From: Eriocheir sinensis
Taxonomy: Eukaryota > Arthropoda > Malacostraca > Decapoda > Varunidae
Direction of reading: 5' to 3'
Assembly (NCBI RefSeq): GCF_024679095.1
Contig: NC_066529.1
Location: 5,114,866 to 5,178,865 of the forward strand
DNA: 64,000 nt
Every line of letters begins with the position of its first letter. Positions within the stretch are counted from its first letter, which is position 1. The translations under genes and the position numbers were made by a program. Below are positions 55,623-64,000 of the stretch, piece by piece. The notes under the pieces were generated by a model. That model ran no database searches, was not told where the DNA came from, and was given only the letters and a program-made list of their open reading frames with translations.

Positions 55623-55954
55623 ACACGGAGCAACAACTAGTCAGAACATAACACAACCAATAACAATGAAACGCCTAAATTACGTAAGAAAAATAAGGAG
55701 AAAACGGGAAGAGCAGATAAATGAAATAGATTAAGTGTGGCCATTTGATCAACTCCCCTTAAAACAGAGCTAATACAAAATTGCCGAAGAAAAAAAAAAA
55801 AAAGGGAGATTAAGCAAAAAAGAAAATAATTATATAAACACATAATCGCCCGAAAACAGCAGAAGAGGAGAAAACGAGAGGGAAAAACTAGTGCAAAGGG
55901 AGCATATTTCACGGGGTTATGAAGCAATTTGTTTTAAGAGATTAACAATGAAAT

Positions 55955-57090
55955 ATCTACGTGGGAGAGGCTGGGAAAGGAAAAGGGTGGTGGAAAAATA
56001 CTGGATTGAAAACAACACATTATTTTACGGCAGAAAGAAAGGAGGAGGGAGTGAGGAAGGGATGGAAGGAAGGAAGATGGGAACTAAGCAAAGAAGGACA
56101 AAGGAAGAGAGGAGCTGAGAAGAAAGGATTGAAGGAACGGAATGAAGAAATGAAAGTAAGGGAAAAGAAAAGAGTACAAATGAAATGTAAAGCAAATAAG
56201 AAAGGAATGAAAGTAAAGGAAAAAAACGGAGGCGAGAGGGAAGGAAAGTCTAAGGAATAAGAGGAAAGGATAAAAAGGAAGGAACGAAAGAAGGTACGCT
56301 GAAAGGAGGGAAAGAATGAACGACGAACAGTAAATAAGGCAGAGAAGGGAAAGGAAAAACGAGAAAACGCAGGGAAAAAAGCGAAAATACAGACTTACAA
56401 ACACACACACACACACAGACGGAAAATGAGGGAACTAAAAAACATGGAAGAAAGGAATGGGAGGAAGATGTGGGAGGAGGAATGAATAATAAGTGGCAAG
56501 AAATGTGGACGGCAAGAAGGAAGTAAGGAAGGAAGGGAAGGAGCGGACCCTGAAGGAGAGGAGGGAAGGAAGGAAGGAAGGAAGGAGGGAGGGTAAAGAA
56601 CATTGATATGCCGCTAAGTGTGAGAAACGAGGGGGAAAGGGTGGAGTGAGAGGGGAAGAGGGGGAAGAGGGGGAAGGTAGTAAGGGGGCAGATGGGAAAG
56701 AGGGGAGGAGGGAACAGGGGGAAGAGGGGATGCTGGAGGAAGAGGAGGAAGGTGGTAAAGAGGAAAGAGGATAGAGGAGGAGAGTGAGGGAACAGATGGA
56801 GGAAGTGGAAGAAGGAGAAAAGAAGAGAGAACACGTGGAGGAAATGAAAGAAGAGATAAGAGATAAGAGATAAGAGCCGGTACAGAGGAGGATGCGGAGG
56901 AAGAAGAGGAGGAAGAAGAGGAAGAACAGAGAAAGGAGAATATATGCATGAACAGAGGGACGGGAAGGGAGGAGGAATAAGAGGAAAGGGAAAGAAATAT
57001 GATGGAGTTTTATTTAGATGTATGGATGTAGGGAGGGAAAGTAGGATGAAGGAGGAGGAGGAGGAGGAGGAGGAGGAGGAGGAGGAGGGG
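55955..57090 (+). repeat. Polypurine tract with (GGA)n
   Basis: Over 1 kb of purine-rich plus strand (ggaaggaaggaaggaaggag at about 56565, GGA run at 57050-57087). The long minus-strand Ser/Pro/Phe/Leu frame of 334 codons is compositional. Confidence 0.8.
56329..56503 (+). repeat. Duplicated block X, copy 1
   Basis: agtaaataaggcagagaagg...acgagaaaacgcagggaa...aaaatgagggaactaaaa...atggaagaaaggaatgggag...aataataagtggcaag. Second copy at 58221-58409. Confidence 0.8.
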
Positions 57091-57260
57091 TGTATGAGTG
57101 GTGTCGCGGAGGCTGTTCTGAGGTATCTCCCATCACGCCCCGGGAAGATGAAGCCGCACAGAAATATGGACGCGGCCTCACAAGGGACCTGGATATCTTT
57201 GTACCGCTCTTCGTGTAAAATGGAATACGAGTAGGTCCGGTTTTTCCAACACATACACTA

Positions 57261-57527
57261 TTTTTTTTTTAAGAGGAACATGTCTTTCTTTTCTCCTTCG
57301 CTTTACTCCATGCTAGCAACTCATGATAAAAACGACGCTTGTAATATGTCAGAAACTTTACTCATTTCGCTCCTTGATTCTTCTTCTTCCGCAGCATTAT
57401 TATCCTGTTTCTATACGGGGTCGCTGTTTTTGATGAGTCTCCTCCATCTAACACTGTCCTCCGCCACTTCAAGGTCCAAGTTCTTCTCCCTGCCGTCCGC
57501 CACAATACAGTCCTTCCATCTCGCTCC
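57261..57527 (-). mobile_element. 3' end of a LINE: reverse-transcriptase C-terminal tail, 3' UTR and poly(A)
   Basis: On the minus strand, 57527-57411 encodes a typical LINE C-terminal tail: RWKDCIVADGREKNLDL followed by AEDSVRWRRLIKNSDPV and a stop. The W-K-D-C...AxDR/SxxWRRLI...DP pattern is known from the end of many arthropod non-LTR reverse transcriptases. About 150 bp of 3' UTR follow (acatattacaagcgtcg, ttgctagcatggagtaaagc, gacatgttcctctt), then a 10-A tail at 57270-57261. Upstream coding sequence is missing, so this is a 5'-truncated copy, as usual for LINEs. A second copy of the 3' UTR and A tail is at 58761-58880. Confidence 0.7.
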
Positions 57528-57723
57528 TTGATTGACCCCTTTATTTTGTCATGCTGCACGGACTAAAGGTAAAAGAATGATGTGGGGAGGAGGAAGGGAT
57601 GGATAGGGAAAACGATAGGCATGGTTGGACCTTATGTTGCCAATCTCTCACCATCACCTCACAACGCTATATGCATTCCCGCTGTAGATTGACTAAAATG
57701 GCAACACTAAAGATCATGCGGTT

Positions 57724-57726
<3 letters not shown>

Positions 57727-57773
<47 letters not shown>
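57727..57773 (+). repeat. (GT)n microsatellite
   Basis: Pure GT, about 47 bp. Confidence 0.95.
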
Positions 57774-57775
<2 letters not shown>

Positions 57776-57813
57776 CGTTTCTATTTTTTTTTTTTAATCG
57801 GGAGATCAAAAGT

Positions 57814-58095
57814 ATTGTCGAGACTTAAGAAGCTCTGTTAGTTTTGTTGTTACATTATGAGACCGTCTTCTGTATCTTTTCTCTCGTGTTTTTTTCTTTC
57901 TCTTCAAACACGATTACTCCTCGATAGACGTACAATCAGTATCATCGAGACTCAAGAAGCTCTGTTAGTTTTGTTGTTACATTATGAGACCGTCTTCTGT
58001 ATCTTTTCTCTCGTGGTTTTTTTTCTCTTCAAACACAATTACTCCTCGAAAGAAGTATATACAATATCGTTGAGACCTAAGAAGCTTCTCGTAAG
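57814..58095 (+). repeat. 127-bp tandem duplication
   Basis: agaagctctgttagttttgt...tgttacattatgagaccgtc...ttctgtatcttttctctcgt...caaacacgattactcctcga starts at 57829 and again at 57956. A third unit begins (cgttgagacctaagaagctt) near 58069 and then diverges. High similarity indicates a recent event. Confidence 0.95.
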
Positions 58096-58220
58096 TCTTT
58101 AATTTAATAAAAAGATTTAAGAGGATTCCGTAGCACTGTCCGGAAGTACGATCAAAGCGGCTTTTCTCTAAAGTCTTATACGGACTCCTGTATTAAAAAA
58201 AATATATATCACCTTTTAAG

Positions 58221-58409
58221 AGTAAATACGGCAAAGAAGGGAAAGGAATAACAAGAAAACGCAGGGAAATGTATATGGAAAAAGCGAAGATGCAGACATC
58301 AAACTGACAATACAGACAGGCAGACAGACAGAAAATGAGGGAACTAGAAAATATGGAAGAAAGGAATGGGAGAAAGATGTGAGAAGGAAAGAATAATAAG
58401 TGACAAGAA
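58221..58409 (+). repeat. Duplicated block X, copy 2
   Basis: agtaaatacggcaaagaagg...acaagaaaacgcagggaa...aaaatgagggaactagaa...atggaagaaaggaatgggag...aataataagtgacaag. Matches 56329-56503 in the same orientation. Confidence 0.8.
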
Positions 58410-58760
58410 CAACACTACATCCTATATTTTCGTTCACATTAATTTAATTTTGACGGAAAGGGTTATGCTAATTTTCTTTGACCCAGGAATATCTTGTAGA
58501 AGCTTCGTGGCGGAGATGGATGAATTATTTTTCTCATTATCATTAAATTTTATATTAAACATCGTGAAGTAACTAGGTCAGAGGTAGACTTCTTCCTTAA
58601 CTTAATATTTTGTTCGACTTTAATGAATGAATTATTCTAGCATATCTTTTTTTAATGTTTCTAATGCTTTGGATTACATTAATGACATAATAATCATTCT
58701 TTAGACAATAGCCATAACGATAGATTCAAAGCTTCCCCCGGGCAATACTTCCTTCCTACA
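58410..58760. other. Unique A/T-rich sequence, nothing recognised
   Basis: No supported feature. Confidence 0.45.
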
Positions 58761-58880
58761 TTTTTTTTTTCAAAGAGGAACATGTCTATTTTCTTCGCTT
58801 TACTTTACGTTCCAGCAACTCTTAACGAAAACTACGGAAAGTAATATGTCAACAGCTTCTTTCACTTCGTCCCTTTAGGC
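58761..58880 (-). mobile_element. Second copy of the LINE 3' UTR and poly(A)
   Basis: On the minus strand the sequence matches 57261-57400: tgacatattactttccgtag...gttgctggaacgtaaagtaa...gaagaaaatagacatgttcc...tctttg, then a 10-A tail at 58770-58761. The coding end has decayed. Confidence 0.65.
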
Positions 58881-59265
58881 CGTTCAGTTGACCGTGTATT
58901 CTTATCACCTTTATAGCTAAGTCTTAACAATGTTTTTTTCACTAATTTTGTCTCTTTTTTTTCTACGTACTATTTAGCAATATGCTCAGAACATTACATA
59001 CTTTAAGGGGGGTAAGGGGGAACCACTTGGCATGCCTCCAGTACCGTAAAATACGTTATATACGCGCTTATAAGACTTAAAGACATCATAGATTCTTTTC
59101 CGTCAGTCCCGACAGACACGATCCGCGGCGCTGGAGTCTGAGCTCCCCGCGACGGCCAGTACATCACGGGGCCGGGACATTACAAAACGCACATCCCATA
59201 ACTTAAGTGGAACCCTTGGCTGGCAAATTTATTCTCCTTTATATCTTCGGGGAATTTATCGGAGA
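58881..59265. other. Unique sequence, nothing recognised
   Basis: GC-richer at 59110-59180 (gacacgatccgcggcgctgg). No RNA gene or exon recognised. Confidence 0.45.
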
Positions 59266-59317
59266 GAGTTTAAGTTTTTTTTAATCGAAGAGGAGTTTAA
59301 GTTTTTTTATCGAAGAG
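59266..59317 (+). repeat. 27-bp direct duplication
   Basis: gagtttaagttttttttaat + cgaagag, then gagtttaagtttttttatcg + aagag. Confidence 0.9.
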
Positions 59318-59675
59318 GCTCAGAATAAAGAAGAAAAAAACTGGACTATTTTGCATCGCCGACACCGGAGGCGAGAAAAAGGCGGTTGCGGAGGTCTTCG
59401 CGGAAAGGTGTGGACGCGGGTGAACGTACACGGGCTTCAGGGGGTTGATGATCCCTGCTGCTGCGTGGTGGCCTTTTCTCGTGCTGCGGCTGCATAAAGA
59501 GTGTTAAGAGAGCAGGTAGAGGCTGTAAAGAGGGTATACATAGGCGCCGGGTGCATGCAAACGGCCGAGCTTCCCAGGGCCATCCTATCGCATCGCTGCT
59601 CCGTGCTATATGCAGATAAATATGTCGGAATGGATATTGTCTTTCTCTTCTGGTTAAGAGAGGATTTAATTTGAC

Positions 59676-59715
<40 letters not shown>

Positions 59716-59866
59716 CGCGACCGATATTCTAGTCTGCAGTTTTACATAAAAGTCCGAGAAACATCTACATTCGTGACTTTTTCGGCCATGTCCGCGCCTC
59801 GGGTCAGCGGCCAGACGGCGAAAGAGACATACATATTCATTGTGCACTGAAGCGAGCGACAAAATA
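59318..59866. other. GC-rich segment with (GT)n-(GC)n; no gene recognised
   Basis: CpG-rich at 59340-59600 and 59770-59830. (GT)n then (GC)n occupies 59677-59719. The minus strand is open for 141 codons across the repeat (including a Thr-His run from the GT tract), with no recognisable domain. Confidence 0.5.
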
Positions 59867-59867
59867 T

Positions 59868-60140
59868 ATTAAATCTCATCTATCACGGAAATTTCGTCGA
59901 TTAAATTGCTGTACGGGCACAGGTTAACGGGAACAACAGCCCTCGATCACCGTGACCCGTGACAGATTATGAAACACGAGAAAATTTATGTATTCATTAT
60001 ATTTTTATCAATGTACCAAATTATGCTAATGTGTGTCGCTGTTCTCGCATTGTTATTAATATGATGAATACAGATTATGGTCGCGGTGCAATATGGGTTC
60101 ACAATTAAGACTGTTAGCATCCCATAATTGATCTAATGCG
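59868..60140 (+). repeat. Diverged ~280-bp dispersed repeat, copy 1
   Basis: aaatctcat, ggaaatttcgtcg, ggaacaacagccctcgatca, ccgtgacccgtgacagatta, gaaacac, attatgctaatg, ttaagactgttagcat and gatctaatg occur in the same order as in 61335-61640. Confidence 0.7.
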
Positions 60141-60676
60141 ATGATGATTGCTTTTTTTAACATCGACCTCACAGCCTCTATCACCCAGACTACGCGGTAC
60201 ATTTCTTATCCCACGTAAAACGACGCTAACGACGACCAAAACGTTGCATCCCTACCATAGCGAATTTAGGGAGTGTGGTATTATTTTTATTATTTTTAAG
60301 TTAACCTGCATCGAATAACTGAAGGTAAGAACTTATTCCATTATCGTACAAGAACTCTGGTGATAAAAAAAATTATTGGTGGTTTTAAATTATTTCAGCG
60401 CCATTATCTACTGTAAACGACGTGGATTCATCGACATTTTGAAAACCATAAGTATCCGGACATAAAGAGTGTGCCAGACATGTTTCAAAGAGTTCCCGTC
60501 ACAATATGTTCCTTTTAATAACTGTTACGAGAATGTCACTTCACGGGAATTCACAGATCTGTTTAATTGGCAGAGGTGACTTAGGTGATCAATATTCTAA
60601 TCCTTCCTCATATTAGTTGATGATACATTTTCTCTCATTTTTACCATTCCCTTGCTCTAATATAGGTACACACAAA

Positions 60677-60678
<2 letters not shown>
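60141..60678. other. Unique sequence, nothing recognised
   Basis: No supported feature. Confidence 0.45.

Positions 60679-60738
<60 letters not shown>
60679..60738 (+). repeat. (CA)n microsatellite
   Basis: Pure CA, about 60 bp. Confidence 0.95.
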
Positions 60739-60739
<1 letters not shown>

Positions 60740-61334
60740 CGTAAAATTTAATCTTTCCCTAACAAGAAAAAGTCCGGATTTTTTGTTCCTGGTCTAAATA
60801 GGACGCAAAACTCTGGGAAGCTCAGCCGTTTACACGCACCCGAGGGCTCAGCGCACCCACTTTACAGCCTCTTCATGGTTTCTTTACGGCCTCTATATAC
60901 ACACCCACGACGCGAGGAGGCGGCGGCATCACGCAGGAGCTGGGAGCATCACATCGGGGGAGCCGCCTTTCACATACCAATTTCTACGCAACGTTTCCCG
61001 CCAAGCCTTCGCCAACCTACGTTTCTAGACACCTCCGCCACCAAGGTTATGTAAGACAGTAATTTTTGTTATCTTTCACCCCCGTCGATGAAAATATAAA
61101 ACCAAACTCCCTTCGATAGATCCCGTAAACCTTAAGAAACTATAAATCTGTCGTCCGTTGGGTTAAATTATGGGACTGTTGTTGTGTAATGCGGCGCCGC
61201 GGTGATGTAACGCCGGTCGTGGGAAGCTCAGAATCTATGTCCTTTTTCTTATTTATTCTGGCAGAGGTGACGGTGAATAAATAAAACCTTTTTTTTCATA
61301 TATTCTTCGTTCCGATAATGCAAACACGTCAGGC
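60739..61334. other. Unique sequence; TATA-like motif, no gene recognised
   Basis: cctctatatacacaccc at about 60890-60906 precedes a CpG-rich stretch. A perfect palindrome gcggcgccgc lies at 61191-61200. No exon supported. Confidence 0.4.
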
Positions 61335-61640
61335 GAAACTCATGGAAATCGCACCGTTAATCAGCTGAACACGCTCAGAATTGCAGGAACAGCCGAACTC
61401 GATCACCGGGAACCGTGTTAGATTACGAAGCACCTCAAATATATTCCTGCAGTTTTTTTTTTTTTTGTTTTTCATGTGACAAGTTAAGCTGATGGTGTTG
61501 TTTTAATCCACTGAATCAGGTTAATGCGTTTCGTGCACTCGGGTTTTTGCATTAAGAAGAAAGCAGGGAAATGTAACGTGATGAAACTTAAGACTGTTAA
61601 ATCATACAGTTAGTCTGATGGGGCAAATGACTGTGCTTAT
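61335..61640 (+). repeat. Diverged ~280-bp dispersed repeat, copy 2
   Basis: gaaactcat, ggaaatcgcaccg, aggaacagccgaactcgatc, accgggaaccgtgttagatt, gaagcac, a T run (61448-61462), agttaagctgatg, ttaagactgttaaatc and gtctgatg. Same order and strand as copy 1. Confidence 0.7.
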
Positions 61641-62316
<676 letters not shown>

Positions 62317-62336
62317 GTGAGAAGGGGGGAGGGGGG

Positions 62337-62338
<2 letters not shown>

Positions 62339-62376
<38 letters not shown>
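62339..62376 (+). repeat. (GT)n microsatellite
   Basis: Pure GT, about 38 bp, separated from the GA run by a G-rich linker. Confidence 0.95.
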
Positions 62377-62377
<1 letters not shown>

Positions 62378-62925
62378 CGCCGTAACATGTTGAACACAAA
62401 CTCTGGTCCATACATAATAATTTGCTGTTATCTATATATAAATCACAGTGACAGTTAGATAATGAAAGTCGAACAGAACGCAAACATGAGCGAGACATGA
62501 CACTAAAGATAACTGGATTAAGAGGAGCTGTCGTGTCTATATAGATTAACTGTTCTAATAATGTAATTTGACATACTAATGGTCTGGTGTGACGCTTTCA
62601 GGCCAGCACGTTCAGGGGAGAGAAACGGTGCAATAGATATAGATAAATAGTCCGTCATTGTAGACTGATAGCGCATAATCCTTGTACGCCACTGTTTTTG
62701 ATATATTATGAAGTATATTAATCGACAGGGACAGAATTTTTATGCCTCGTGTTCTTGGGGTTCCTGTGTTCGAATCTCCGCTAATGTTTCACTCTGATAT
62801 TGTTCCTCTCTCTGACACGTGTTCTCGTCCCTTCAGAACCTTTCGTGCTTCCTTCTCCCATCTTCTTTACCTTCTTCCTTACCCCTTTGTCGTTTCTTCA
62901 TCCTTAGCTTACGCACCCTATCCCT
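62377..62925. other. Unique sequence, then start of a pyrimidine tract
   Basis: No gene supported. A lone B-box-like tgttcgaatctccgc lies at 62768-62782, without an A box. Confidence 0.45.
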
Positions 62926-62929
62926 CTTT

Positions 62930-63290
62930 CCTTTTCTCTCCTATTTCTTCCTTACCTCCTTTACCCTTTTATTTGTCATTCATACATCATCTCGCTTACT
63001 TCATTCAACCCTCTTTCATTTGTTCTTCCCTTTCTTTCTTAACTCCTTAAAGCCATTAATTTTACATTCCTACATTAGCTCGCTTACTTCCTTCTCTCCT
63101 CTTTCCTTTTATTTCTTTTATATCTTCCTTATCTGCTTTACCATTTCTTTTCTCGTTCCTACATCACTTTCCTTTTTTCCTTAACCCTCAATCACTCCTC
63201 GTCTCTCCTGTCTTCTGCATCTCTCTTTTCTTATCTAACCCTCCTCTGACATTCCTTCATCAAATCGCTTACTTCCTTCACCCTCCTTTA
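62930..63290 (+). repeat. Pyrimidine-rich ~90-bp tandem repeat, four units
   Basis: cattcatacatcatctcgct (62977), cattcctacattagctcgct (63065), cgttcctacatcactttcct (63154) and cattccttcatcaaatcgct (63252) begin units that each continue tacttc, ttcaccct and ttttattt-like. Confidence 0.75.
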
Positions 63291-64000
63291 CCTCCCCCTT
63301 CTACAACCTTATCTATTTTTATCATTCCTTCACCCTCCTGTATATTCTTTAAACCTTTCCTAGCAGTATTTTCCTAACATTCAATACTTCGTTTACTCTT
63401 CTTTTTTATTTTTTTCTCCTCTCCCCCGTTCACCAAACCTCGTCCTCTCTACCATACTTTCCTTTCAATTTTCCCATCCCTCGTTTTCCTCCTCCTCTTC
63501 CTTCTAGTATCTTCCTAACATTCAGTACTTTGTTTACCTTTCTTTTTTTTTCTCCTCTCCTCCTTCCACCAAACCTCGTCCTCTGTTCCACGTACACCAC
63601 ATTTTCCGTTAAATTTTCCCTTCCCTCTTCTTCCTCTTCTTCCACAATTCCTCTTCCTTCCAGTATCATCCTAACATTCAGTACTTTGTTTACCTTTCTT
63701 TCTTTTTTTTTTCTCCTCTCCTCCTTTCACCAAACCTCGTCCTCAGTTCCACGTACACGACACTTTCCCTTCAAATTTCTCTTCCCTCTTCTTCCTCCTC
63801 CTCTTCCATAATTCCTCTTCCTTTCAGTATCTTCCTAACATTCAGTACTTTGTTTATCTTTCTTTTTCATTTTTTTCTCCTCGCCCTCAGTTTCACGTAC
63901 ACCAAACTTTCCCTTCAAATTTCCCGTTCCTCTTCCTCCTCCTCCTCATCCTCTCGCTCGTCCACAATTCCTCTACTCCCTCTCGTCCTTTGTCATCCTT
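63291..64000 (+). repeat. Pyrimidine-rich ~140-164-bp tandem repeat, at least four units, runs off the window
   Basis: cctaacattcagtactttgt (63373 variant, 63513, 63670, 63834), then tttcttttttt, tctcctctcctcc, caccaaacctcgtcctc, gttccacgtacacc, ttcccttcaaattt, cttcctcctcctcttcc and aattcctcttcc. Spacing 140, 157 and 164 bp. Confidence 0.9.

Noticed and set aside
56250..57254. 334-codon minus-strand frame
   Set aside because: Polypurine/polypyrimidine composition. It also overlaps repeat block X.
59437..59862. 141-codon minus-strand frame
   Set aside because: Spans a GT/GC microsatellite and has no recognisable domain. Kept only as a GC-rich segment.
62768..62782. B-box-like sequence tgttcgaatctccgc
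   Set aside because: No A box upstream. Isolated match.

Overview
This is a eukaryotic, almost entirely non-coding window, most likely from a decapod crustacean and probably a crab. The clues are the very high density of long dinucleotide and trinucleotide microsatellites, long alternating A-T arrays that recall the classic d(A-T) satellite of Cancer crabs, and fossils of LINE, hAT-type and tRNA-derived elements. I find no complete protein-coding gene, rRNA, operon, CRISPR array or other prokaryotic feature. The species assignment is inference.

Positions 1-23175 are one complex satellite array. The repeat is about 1.0-1.3 kb long. It is built from five or more diverged ~100-bp modules in direct orientation, two copies of the same module in inverted orientation, one ~185-bp unrelated segment and three or four pure (AT)n arrays that act as joints. 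There are about twenty units. A block at ~5.84-20.59 kb is a homogenised younger subfamily, and older variants flank it on both sides. One site carries an inserted SINE-like, tRNA-derived element (4567-4930). The array ends abruptly in an (AT)n/(GT)n tract at 23175.

Positions 23176-64000 are non-satellite DNA packed with microsatellites, strand-asymmetric polypurine or polypyrimidine tracts, and many unrelated short tandem duplications whose unit length is often about 120-160 bp. Recognisable mobile-element pieces are: a non-autonomous hAT-like element with 8-bp flanking duplications (25437-25858), a frameshifted LINE reverse-transcriptase fragment (27426-27684), a LINE 3' end with poly(A) (57261-57527) and a second copy of its tail (58761-58880), a MITE-like inverted-repeat element (36436-36653), and five copies of a retroposon-like tail (30486, 35233, 40341, 50843, 54622).

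The only hints of host genes are two weak minus-strand exon candidates with good splice signals (28391-28481; 32192-32243) and one TATA plus initiator arrangement (34233-34268). Long open frames in the window are by-products of simple repeats and are not reported as genes.
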